Positions 19,386 to 27,301 of a stretch of DNA of 64,000 nt are shown piece by piece (position 1 is the stretch's first letter; each line of letters starts with the position of its first letter). The translations under genes were made by a program, and so were the position numbers. The notes beneath the pieces were generated by a model that did no database searches, had not been told where the DNA came from, and saw only the letters and a list, made by a program, of their open reading frames with translations. The DNA comes from Alistipes shahii WAL 8301 (GTDB lineage Bacteria > Bacteroidota > Bacteroidia > Bacteroidales > Rikenellaceae), in contig NZ_CP102253.1 in NCBI RefSeq assembly GCF_025145845.1, forward strand, positions 186,001 to 250,000. Direction: 5' to 3'.

Positions 19386-19418
19386 GGGCAAAAAATCCTC
19401 CTTCGGCAGGAGGATTTT
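19386..19418 (-). terminator. Rho-independent terminator after GH105 and the tandem repeat
   Basis: AAAATCCTCCT (19392-19402) pairs with AGGAGGATTTT (19408-19418) around a 5-nt loop, and on the minus strand six T residues follow. It ends the regulator-GH105 transcript about 430 nt after the GH105 stop and before the susC promoter. Confidence 0.8.
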
Positions 19419-19452
19419 CCCGGAAAAAGATTTACCTGTTCCACAAAAGCAT

Positions 19453-19853
19453 CCGGCTTCTTAAACCGGGCGCGAAGCCGGACGGAGAGCGGACGGACCT
19501 GCCATCGCCCCTAAAGCCGACTTCTTAAGCCGGGCGCGGAACCGGACGGGGAACGACCGGACCTGCCATCGCCCCTAAAGCCGGCTTCTTAAGCCGGGCG
19601 CGGAACCGGACGGAGAGCGGACGGACCTGCCATCACCCCTAAAGCCGGCTTCTTAAGCCGGGCGCGGAACCGGACGGGGAACGACCGAACCTGCCATCGC
19701 CCCTAAAGCCGGCTTCTTAAGCCGGGCGCGGAACCGGACGGAGAGCGGACGGACCCGCCATCGCCCCTAAAACCGGCTTCTTAAGCCGGGCGCGGAACCG
19801 GACGGAGAGCGGACGGACCCGCCATCGCCCCTAAAACCGGCTTCTTAAGCCGG
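19453..19853. repeat. 64-bp tandem hairpin repeat, seven starts
   Basis: The motif CTTCTTAA recurs at 19457, 19521, 19585, 19649, 19713, 19777 and 19841, exactly 64 bp apart: six full units and a partial seventh. Each unit opens with CCGGCTT-CTT-AAGCCGG, a 7-bp hairpin (one mismatch in units 1 and 2, perfect in the other five). Units come in two types, with 'GGAGAGCGGACGG' (A) or 'GGGGAACGACCGG' (B; unit 4 reads GGGGAACGACCGA), ordered A B A B A A. Units 5 and 6 are identical, showing recent duplication. The GH105 stop codon lies inside the last unit, so on the minus strand the array is the GH105 3' untranslated region. Confidence 0.97.
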
Positions 19854-21047
19854 GCGGGCGATCTCCAGCGACGCCCAGATAAAGGGACCCACGCCCTTGC
19901 AGTCGTTCTCGATCACCGGCTCGGAAATGTAATATTCGAACGTGCCGCTGCGCATCTGCCTGCCGCCCAGGCCCGCCACCGAACAGCAACCGGTCAGCGA
20001 GATCGTGCCGTCGGGATTTTCCTTCACGAAACAGTCGACGAACTTTTCATACAGCCGCCGCGCCTCCCCGCCCAGCTCCGCGGGCAGGTAACCCAGCCGC
20101 ACGCCCTTGAGCATGGCGTAGACGAACATCGCCGAGGCGGTCGATTCGAGGTAGTTGCCCTCGCGGCCCGGCTGGTCGAGCACCTGATACCACATGCCGG
20201 TCGCGGGATCGGCGTATTTCGGCAGCACCTCGTAGATATGGTTCAGAATCCCGACCATCGGCTGCGTCGCATCGTCGACGCCGAGGTATTGCAGCGTCTC
20301 GACGATGGCCATGGCGTACCACCCCATCGCACGGCCCCAGGCATGGGCCGACTGCCCGGTGGTCTTGTCGCACCAGAACATTTCGCGCGAATCGTCGTAG
20401 GCGTGGCGGTAAAGCCCCGTCGCGGGGTCATAGGTATGCGCGGCCACGACGACGAACTGATTCACGATGTCGTCGACAGCCTTCTCGTACTCGCCCCCGG
20501 AGAGGTTCCGCACGGCATACTCGGCGTAGAACGGCTGGGCCATGTACAGCCCGTCGAGCCACATCTGGTGCGGGTAGACCTCCTTGTGCCAGAATCCCCC
20601 GTCGGCGTTGCGGGGCTGCGCCTGCAACTGGGCGTAGAGCGTGTCGAGCGCCATCTTATAGCGCACGTCTCCCGTGCGGTCGTACAGTTCGAAAAGGGCG
20701 CGTCCGGGACAGAGGTGGTCGAGGTTGTATTTCGTCTTCCTATAAGTCAGCACCTCTCCGCCGGGACGCACGATCGTGTCGAAATAACGCTCGGCATAGG
20801 CCGTGAACTCCTCAATGCCGTACATCCGGCCGGCATCGGCGATGGCGAGCAGTTCGAGACCCGTGGTGTAGTTCCACTTCACCTTCCCGGCGGGAATGCC
20901 GTCGAGGTTCGTCGGCGAAGGGTTGCGGAGGATTTCGCTCGCGACCATGCGGACGGCGGGCGGGTTTCCGGATTCGTACAATGCGCCGGACGAGGTGCAG
21001 GCGGCGGCCAGCGCGCACAGTGCGGCAGGGATCAGACGTTTTTTCAT
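19845..21047 (-). CDS. GH105-family unsaturated galacturonyl/rhamnogalacturonyl hydrolase (lipoprotein)
   Basis: 400 residues. Lipoprotein signal with lipobox AAAC (MKKRLIPAALCALAAACTS). The (alpha/alpha)6-barrel family signature is visible: 'YPHQMWLDGLYMAQPFYAEY' with the catalytic Asp, 'SAHAWGRAMGWYAMAIVE', and near the C-terminus 'FEYYISEPVIENDCKGVGPF'. Family knowledge: GH105 removes the unsaturated uronic acid left by pectin or rhamnogalacturonan lyases. The start codon overlaps the stop of the hybrid regulator (ATGA, 21044-21047). Its stop codon TAA falls in the last 64-bp repeat, so the last codons are shared with the repeat unit. Confidence 0.93.
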   Translation of the reverse strand: MKKRLIPAALCALAAACTSSGALYESGNPPAVRMVASEILRNPSPTNLDGIPAGKVKWNYTTGLELLAIADAGRMYGIEEFTAYAERYFDTIVRPGGEVLTYRKTKYNLDHLCPGRALFELYDRTGDVRYKMALDTLYAQLQAQPRNADGGFWHKEVYPHQMWLDGLYMAQPFYAEYAVRNLSGGEYEKAVDDIVNQFVVVAAHTYDPATGLYRHAYDDSREMFWCDKTTGQSAHAWGRAMGWYAMAIVETLQYLGVDDATQPMVGILNHIYEVLPKYADPATGMWYQVLDQPGREGNYLESTASAMFVYAMLKGVRLGYLPAELGGEARRLYEKFVDCFVKENPDGTISLTGCCSVAGLGGRQMRSGTFEYYISEPVIENDCKGVGPFIWASLEIARPA

Positions 21048-24000
21048 GCGGTCTTGGTATCTTGGTCTTGTTTCAGGTTGTGCGTCTTGAGGTATTCGGC
21101 GGGCGACATGTGGAACTGCTCGCGGAAACAGCGGCTGAAATAGCCCGGATCGGAGAATCCCACCTTATAGGCCACCTCCGACACGGAAAACTGGCCCGTG
21201 CGCAGCAGGAGTTTCGACTTGGTGATGCGGTACTCCTTGATCAGTTCGACGGGCGACTTGCCCGTGAGACTCTTGAGCTTGTTGTACATCGTCGTACGGC
21301 CCAGTCCGAGGTGCGAGGCCAGCTGGTCGATCGTAAGCTCCGAGTTCTCGACGTTCTCGCCCAGCCAGGCCATCACGTTCTTCATAAACTCCTCGTCGCG
21401 GTCCGTGACGACGACGTCCTCGACCGCCAGTTCGACCACCTTGTTGCGGGCCGACTGCGAGGAGAACTTCTCGAAGAGCTTGCGCCGCTGGGTCAGCAGG
21501 TTGTCGATGCGGGCCAGCAGCAGTTCGATGCTGAACGGCTTGGTGATGTAGCCGTCGGCGCCGAACTCCATGGCCTTCACCCGGTCGTCGGGCGAATGGC
21601 GGGCCGTGAGCATCACGATCGGGATGTGGCTCATCGTGAAGTCGTGGCGCACCTTGTCGATCAGCTCGATGCCGTCCATGCAGGGCATCATCAGGTCGGT
21701 GACGATGATGTCGGGCATCTCGCTGCGGATCTTTTCGAGGGCTTCGGCGCCGTCGTCGGCCTCGACGACGTAATAGGTGTCTATCAGACTGTTGTACATG
21801 AAGATGCGCAATTCGCGGTTATCCTCGACCAGGAGGATTTTCTGTGCATCCTTCGGCGGTGCAACGTCCACGCGGCGCTGGCTGTCGGCAGCCGTGAAGT
21901 CGCTGACCATATAGTCGTCGCGGCGTTTGCCCTCTCCCGCTCCGGCGCCCGAGAAGTCGATCTGCTCCATGCCGAAATGGGCGTTGCCGAGTTTGAGTTT
22001 CACGGTGAAGGAGGCGCCTTCGCCCGGACGGCTGTCGACCGAGATTTCGCCGTGGTGCAGGGTCACGATGTCGCGGCAGAGCGAAAGTCCGATACCCGAC
22101 CCCTTCATGTTGCTGTCCACGGCGCGCGAAGCCTGTGCGAAACGCTCGAAGATCATCCCCTGCTTGTCCTTCGGGATGCCGATGCCCGTGTCGCGGACCG
22201 TGAGCGTCACGCTCTCCTCCTCCTCGCGCAGTGAAAGTATCACTTCAATTCGCCCGCCGTTGGGCGTGAATTTCAGTGCGTTGGACAAAAGGTTATAGAC
22301 AACGCTCTCCATACGTTCGATGTCGACCCACACCAGCACCGAACGGCGCGAGAGGGTGAACAGCAATTCGATCCGACGCTCGGAGGCCATTTCGCGGAAA
22401 TCGTCGAGGGCGTCCTCGACCAGCGGCACGAGGTCCACGCGCGAGATTTTCAGCTCCATCTTGTTCTTGACGATCTTGCGGAAGTCGAGCAGCTGGTTGA
22501 TCAGCGTCAGCATGCGCTTGGCGTTGCGGTGGGCCAGCGTGAGGCTGTTTTCGCCCCGCGGCGTGAGGCTGTCGTGTTTCTTCACGTCCTCGATGCCGCC
22601 CAATATGAGCGTGAGCGGCGTGCGCAGTTCGTGCGAGATGTTGGTGAAGAAACGCAGTTTGAGATCGGTCATGTTCTGCTCGACGCTCGCTTCGCGGCGG
22701 ATGCGGATGACCGAGCTGGCAATGCGCCAGGCGACGGCCGCCGCCGCCAGTGCCAGCAGCGCATAGAGGGTTTTAGCCCACCAGGTGAGCCAGGGGGGGG
22801 GAAGCACTTCGACCCCGATCGTGATCCCCTCGTCGGCGGCATCGGCATTGCCGACGAACGCCTTGACGTGGAACTTGTAGTCGCCGATCGGCACGTTGGA
22901 GTAGGCCGCGCGGTTGGTCGTTCCCGAGATGTTCCAGTCCTGGTCGTAGCCTTCGAGCTTGTACATGTACCCAACCACGTGCTGGATGGCGAAATTCAGC
23001 GACGCGAACTCCATGCGGAAATTCGAGAAATTGTAGGGCAGCACGATGCGGTCGGCCTCGGTCACCGACTCCGAGAGCGGCGAGCGGCGCCCCGCGACGA
23101 CGGGGACGTTGCGCACGTCAAGCCCCGTGAAACGCAGGTCGTAGTCGATCTTCGCGGCGCGGACCTCGTCCGGATCGAAGCGGTAGAGCTGGCGTCCGCT
23201 GCCGAAGAGCACCTCGCCGCGGGGCGAGGTGAGCGCCGTGGCCTCGCTGAAAACCGCATTGCGCATGTTGTCGTAGAGGTAGTAGTTCGAGAAAATCCCG
23301 CGCCGGGGATCGAACCGCGACACGGCGTTGTGCGTCGAAACCCACAGGTCGCCCTGCCGGTCCTCGGTCAGGGCCATGCAGATATTGCTGGCCAGCCCCG
23401 ACGATTTGTCGTAGCAGCGAAAACGCGGCGCACCGTCGGCGTCGTACCCCTCGATGAGGTTCAACCCGCCGCCGAAGGTCGCCAGCCAGATGCGCCCTCC
23501 GGAGTCCTTGAGCATGTGGATGATGTCGTTGTTGCCCAGCGACTCGGCATCGCCCGGTATCTTCTGCATCAGCCTGAAGCGCATCAGCTTGGCGCTGGCG
23601 CCCGGGTCGAAGGCCAGCAGTCCGTCGACCGTCGCGGCGAACATCCGGTCCGGACGGTCGTAGAGCAGCCACCGCACGCGCCCCGCCTCGTCGAGCGGAT
23701 AGTGCGTCATCAGATTGCCGGCATGGATGAAACGGTGTCCCACGGGGTCCTCCAGCAGGTTGATGCCCCCGCCGTAGGTCGCCACCCAGATACGGCCCGC
23801 GCCGTCCTCCTCGACGCAGTAGATCTGGTCGTCGCTCAACGACCAGACATCCGCGTCGGAATGGACGAAATGCGTGACCCGGTAACCGCCGCCCTCGGGC
23901 GTCATGCGGTAAAGCCCCTCGCCCTTGGTCCCGACCCAGATATTGCCCGAAGAGTCCTCCTTCAGGGCGTAGATCATCCCCGTGCCGCGGCGGCCCTGCG

Positions 24001-25432
24001 CCGGAAGCGTGTAGACAGGTTTGTTCGAGGCGTCGAAAGCGATCAGGTCGCCGTCGCGCGTGCCGACCCACATCCGACCCCGGCTGTCGGTCATCAGGGC
24101 GCGGATTTCGCCCGAAAGCGGGTCCGGAGATTTCGAGTCGAGGGTGAAGACCTCGGCAGGCTGGTGCAGCAGCACCGCCTTGCGCAGTCCGCGTTCGTTG
24201 TAGGTCGAGAGCCACAGCACGTCGTCGCGCACGTCGAAACGCACGACGGCGTTGGTCATCTGGCAGTTGGGCTGCTTGGGGTCGTTGTAGAACGGTTCGA
24301 CCGTGTCGCGTTCGCGGTCGTAGTAGCCGAAGCCCCAGTTGTTCATCTTGATCCACAGCAGACCGCCGCCCTCGGCGATCTTGGTGATCGTGTCGAGGTT
24401 GTAGGAGACGGTGTAAGGTTCCTGCCCGAAGTGCTTGTAGTCGTCGGTCGAGGGGTTGTAACGCGTGATGCCCGTCTCGGCCGAGGTCACCCACACGATG
24501 CCGTGCGAGTCGGCCGCAAGGCCGCGGATGCGGCGCGGACGCGCCCCTTTGGGATCGAGCCGCGCGAGGCGGTCGCCAGCGACCCGGTAGAGTTCGCCCG
24601 AGCGGCTGCCGGCGTAGACCGCGCTGCGCACCGAGTCGGCGACGATGGCCGTCAGCGGAGCCTCGCCGCCCGGCAGACGGTCGACCTTCCCGGTCTGCTT
24701 CCCGACGCGGACCACCTCGCCGGGCGTGGCGCAGTAGACGGATGCGGCGTCGGCCGTAAAGGCGAAGGCCGGAGCCGCCGTCTCGCAGAGCGTGCGTGCG
24801 GTGCGCTCCCCGGCGGCGATGTGGTTCAGCTGTCCGTCCGCCGCGGCGATCCAGGCGCCGTCCCGGTCGTCGACGTACATCGCCGTGACGTCGCCGCCCA
24901 GCACCGGGGCGTCGAAAAAGGCGTCCACACGCACGGGAGCGGCATCGGCCCCGTCGGCGAAGCGCGCCACGCCCAGCCCCGCGATGGCCACCCACGTGCC
25001 GCCGTCGCCGTCGTGCAGGCAGTGCGTCATGCGGTAATGCTTCGAATCGACGCCGTCGACGAGCGACACCACGTCCTCGAACTGCTCGGTATAGCGGTTC
25101 AGACGGTAGACGTGGAGGTTATAGGTCGTGAACCAGAGATGGCCGTTCGAATCCTCGCTCACCGAGACGAAGCGGTGGTGCGAAAGCGGCGAGAAGTCGC
25201 CCGGCGTGGTGCTGAAATTCTTGAAGGCATACCCGTCGAAACGGCTGACCCCGTACCACGTGCAGACCCACACGAACCCGCGCGAATCGGTGTAGATGTC
25301 GGCGATGCGGTCGTGCGTCATCCCGTCCAGGGTGGAGTAGGTCTGAAAGAGGCATTGCGGGGGCGACGTCCGGGCGAACCCCGGAACGGCGGCGAGCAGC
25401 AAAAAGGTCAGCAGCAGTCGTTTCATAGTCAT
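21044..25432 (-). CDS. Hybrid two-component system regulator (periplasmic sensor-kinase-receiver-AraC)
   Basis: 1462 residues (ATGs at 25432 and 25426; the second gives a cleaner signal peptide). Order: signal peptide, about 14 beta-propeller repeats ('DSRGFVWVCTW', 'DSSGNIWVGTKGEGLY'; 25-760), a Y_Y_Y domain (about 790-875), one membrane helix (about 883-908), HisKA with phospho-His H934 in 'NISHELRTPL', HATPase ('GIGLSLCRDIV'), receiver with phospho-Asp D1246 in 'IIVTDLMMPCMDG', and AraC-type HTH (about 1360-1455). Such regulators sense one periplasmic oligosaccharide and activate their polysaccharide locus. A run of nine C encodes Pro878-880 just before the membrane helix. It is coupled to GH105 by a 4-nt overlap. 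Confidence 0.97.
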   Translation of the reverse strand: MTMKRLLLTFLLLAAVPGFARTSPPQCLFQTYSTLDGMTHDRIADIYTDSRGFVWVCTWYGVSRFDGYAFKNFSTTPGDFSPLSHHRFVSVSEDSNGHLWFTTYNLHVYRLNRYTEQFEDVVSLVDGVDSKHYRMTHCLHDGDGGTWVAIAGLGVARFADGADAAPVRVDAFFDAPVLGGDVTAMYVDDRDGAWIAAADGQLNHIAAGERTARTLCETAAPAFAFTADAASVYCATPGEVVRVGKQTGKVDRLPGGEAPLTAIVADSVRSAVYAGSRSGELYRVAGDRLARLDPKGARPRRIRGLAADSHGIVWVTSAETGITRYNPSTDDYKHFGQEPYTVSYNLDTITKIAEGGGLLWIKMNNWGFGYYDRERDTVEPFYNDPKQPNCQMTNAVVRFDVRDDVLWLSTYNERGLRKAVLLHQPAEVFTLDSKSPDPLSGEIRALMTDSRGRMWVGTRDGDLIAFDASNKPVYTLPAQGRRGTGMIYALKEDSSGNIWVGTKGEGLYRMTPEGGGYRVTHFVHSDADVWSLSDDQIYCVEEDGAGRIWVATYGGGINLLEDPVGHRFIHAGNLMTHYPLDEAGRVRWLLYDRPDRMFAATVDGLLAFDPGASAKLMRFRLMQKIPGDAESLGNNDIIHMLKDSGGRIWLATFGGGLNLIEGYDADGAPRFRCYDKSSGLASNICMALTEDRQGDLWVSTHNAVSRFDPRRGIFSNYYLYDNMRNAVFSEATALTSPRGEVLFGSGRQLYRFDPDEVRAAKIDYDLRFTGLDVRNVPVVAGRRSPLSESVTEADRIVLPYNFSNFRMEFASLNFAIQHVVGYMYKLEGYDQDWNISGTTNRAAYSNVPIGDYKFHVKAFVGNADAADEGITIGVEVLPPPWLTWWAKTLYALLALAAAAVAWRIASSVIRIRREASVEQNMTDLKLRFFTNISHELRTPLTLILGGIEDVKKHDSLTPRGENSLTLAHRNAKRMLTLINQLLDFRKIVKNKMELKISRVDLVPLVEDALDDFREMASERRIELLFTLSRRSVLVWVDIERMESVVYNLLSNALKFTPNGGRIEVILSLREEEESVTLTVRDTGIGIPKDKQGMIFERFAQASRAVDSNMKGSGIGLSLCRDIVTLHHGEISVDSRPGEGASFTVKLKLGNAHFGMEQIDFSGAGAGEGKRRDDYMVSDFTAADSQRRVDVAPPKDAQKILLVEDNRELRIFMYNSLIDTYYVVEADDGAEALEKIRSEMPDIIVTDLMMPCMDGIELIDKVRHDFTMSHIPIVMLTARHSPDDRVKAMEFGADGYITKPFSIELLLARIDNLLTQRRKLFEKFSSQSARNKVVELAVEDVVVTDRDEEFMKNVMAWLGENVENSELTIDQLASHLGLGRTTMYNKLKSLTGKSPVELIKEYRITKSKLLLRTGQFSVSEVAYKVGFSDPGYFSRCFREQFHMSPAEYLKTHNLKQDQDTKTA

Positions 25433-25529
25433 TTAACAAATCCGGTCTTTCCCAAGATAGCAAAAAGAACGGACGTTTCCAAAATCGAATCGCACGCGGT
25501 CCGGCAAATAAAACGCGTCGCAACGACAC

Positions 25530-25537
25530 CAAATATA
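25530..25537 (-). promoter_or_regulatory. Possible -7 box upstream of the hybrid regulator
   Basis: The minus strand reads TATATTTG, 98 nt upstream of the first ATG of the regulator gene, in the 124-nt gap after the esterase gene. There is no -33 match. Separate transcription of the sensor is expected for such loci but is not proven. Confidence 0.3.
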
Positions 25538-25556
25538 CGAAAATCGGATGCCCGAT

Positions 25557-27242
25557 CTATTTTTCAAAGGCCGCAAGCACCTGCCGGACCTCTTTTCCGG
25601 TCAGCTGCCGCGACCATCCGACCCGGCTCCGGGGCGCGGCTCCGGGACCTTCGGAATGATATTCAGCGTAGAACGCGGTCCGGTGCGCGCGGGGTTTGGA
25701 CCAGTCGTGCCACCCTTCGGGCACGATGTGCGGTCCCAGGTGGCAGCCGACGAAAACAGTCTGCGCATAATCGCGCCACGGGCGGCCCAGCCAGCACCGC
25801 GTGACCCCTTCGGCAGCGGTCAGGCGGCAGTTGCGGAAAACGAAACCCACGGGCTGTCCCTTGCAGGTCGAGGCCGCCGTGATGTAGGAATCGGCCTTCG
25901 AACGAATCTCGCAGTTGCAGAACAACGCCGCCGCCGAGCCGAAAATGAAGTCGGTCGTACCTTCGACATAGCAGTCGTCGAAGCGGATGCGGGCATTCTC
26001 CGCACAGGTCCGCCCGTCGCGGTTGCCTGCGCCGTAAAGGTAGAGCGTGTCCTGATTGCCCAGGAAGCGGCAGCCGATGAAATGCAGGTCCGTACCGAGG
26101 CATTGCACGGCGACGGCCTGCCCCACGCATCCGGCGGCATTCTCGAACGTCAGGCCGCGCACCGTCCAGCCGTCGCCGCCGAAATAGACGGTCGAGGAGC
26201 CGGAAGTGCCCAGCGGACGCCCCGTCGCACCGATCTTTGCGGCATAGTCGTCCCACGTGACCGTCACCGCGCCGCGCCGGTTTTCGAAGCCGGCTTTCGA
26301 AACCGCCGGCCGGTCCGTATCCGCCCCGATTCCGTGCACCCCCTCAAGGATAACATTGCGCTTGGTGGCGGGAACGACGACTTTCTCGCGGTAGACGCCT
26401 TCGCAGACGAGAATGCGGGTCGTATCGCGGCAGAAGTCGGGAACGGCGGCCACAGCTTCGGTCAACGTGAAAAAGTCGCCCGAGCCGTCCTGCGCGACCA
26501 CGAAGTCGGAGGCGACGAGACGGCTGCCCAGTTCGGGAACCTCCGCCGGAAGCTGCGCGGCGATCATCCGCGCCACGGCGCGTGCGCCGCGGACGTTGAG
26601 GTGGGTGTCGTCCCGCCGTCCGTCGGGCCAGCGGGGACTGGTCCCGGGTTCGACCCACATGTAATATGCCCGGGAAGCCTCCTCGCCCAGCGACGACACC
26701 CATGCGCGGGTCAGCCGTTCGGCGTCGATCAACTGCGTTCCCTCCGCCGCGGCCACACGGCGCACGGCGTCGGCATAGGGTCCGTGGGTGTCGTCGAGCA
26801 GCCCATCGGCGAAACGACGGCGCACAATGGGCGTCAGCAGCACCGGGATCGCCCCCTTTTCGCGCGTTTCACGCACATAGCGGCGCAGGTTGCCGGCATA
26901 CCGCTCCGGAGCGGCGTAGCGGGTCGAATCGTTCTGTTTCTGGTCGTTGTGCCCGAACTGGATGAAGACGTAGTCGCCGGGCTGCAATTTGTCATAAACG
27001 GCGGCCCAGCGCCCTTCGTCGCGGAACGATTTGGTCGAACGCCCGTTCGTGGCGTGGTTCTCGACCCGCACCGAACCGTCGAACAGCGGCTGGAACAGCT
27101 GCCCCCAGCCCCGCTCGGGATTCTGCCCGGCAAGCTCCTTCGCGGCGCACGTCGAGTCGCCTACGAGGTAGACGCGCAGCGTCCGCCCGCAAATACTTTC
27201 GAACGACAACACACATAATATCAACAAGAAAAACCGTCTCAT
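25557..27242 (-). CDS. Fused CE12-type SGNH acetylesterase and CE8 pectin methylesterase
   Basis: 561 residues from MRRFFLLILCVLSF (27242; an ATG at 27251 adds three residues; the open frame continues to 27734 inside the pectate lyase gene and is ignored). Signal peptide, then an SGNH domain (about 20-235): GDS with Ser30, Asn67 in 'ENHATNGRST', 'FGHND' (97-100), and D211-x-x-H214 in 'DDTHLN', as in rhamnogalacturonan acetylesterases. The second domain (about 245-561) is a pectinesterase: 'GQAVAVQ', 'GNQDTLYLYG' (D398), 'TTDFIFGSA' (D431) and 'WLGRPWRDYAQTVF' (R487). One secreted protein would remove both acetyl and methyl esters, opening pectin to the lyase and polygalacturonase upstream. 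59 nt follow the lyase stop. Confidence 0.93.
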   Translation of the reverse strand: MRRFFLLILCVLSFESICGRTLRVYLVGDSTCAAKELAGQNPERGWGQLFQPLFDGSVRVENHATNGRSTKSFRDEGRWAAVYDKLQPGDYVFIQFGHNDQKQNDSTRYAAPERYAGNLRRYVRETREKGAIPVLLTPIVRRRFADGLLDDTHGPYADAVRRVAAAEGTQLIDAERLTRAWVSSLGEEASRAYYMWVEPGTSPRWPDGRRDDTHLNVRGARAVARMIAAQLPAEVPELGSRLVASDFVVAQDGSGDFFTLTEAVAAVPDFCRDTTRILVCEGVYREKVVVPATKRNVILEGVHGIGADTDRPAVSKAGFENRRGAVTVTWDDYAAKIGATGRPLGTSGSSTVYFGGDGWTVRGLTFENAAGCVGQAVAVQCLGTDLHFIGCRFLGNQDTLYLYGAGNRDGRTCAENARIRFDDCYVEGTTDFIFGSAAALFCNCEIRSKADSYITAASTCKGQPVGFVFRNCRLTAAEGVTRCWLGRPWRDYAQTVFVGCHLGPHIVPEGWHDWSKPRAHRTAFYAEYHSEGPGAAPRSRVGWSRQLTGKEVRQVLAAFEK

Positions 27243-27301
27243 CTCAAGCATCGGTTTAAACAGTGAACGGGAGGCGCTGCGACCGCCCGCCGCCGGATCG
27301 A

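Larger units (their letters stand above)
19215..19452. other. susC upstream region
   Basis: Intergenic stretch without a convincing ORF. It holds the susC 5' leader and -7 candidate, an AT-rich segment (19290-19345) where an operator would be expected, and the terminator of the upstream transcript. Confidence 0.6.

Noticed and set aside
19453..19853. CRISPR array
   Set aside because: The 64-bp units are contiguous and nearly identical over their full length; there are no variable spacers and no cas genes.
22529..25804. A 1091-codon open frame antisense to the hybrid regulator
   Set aside because: Same cause; the regulator on the minus strand has all expected domains.
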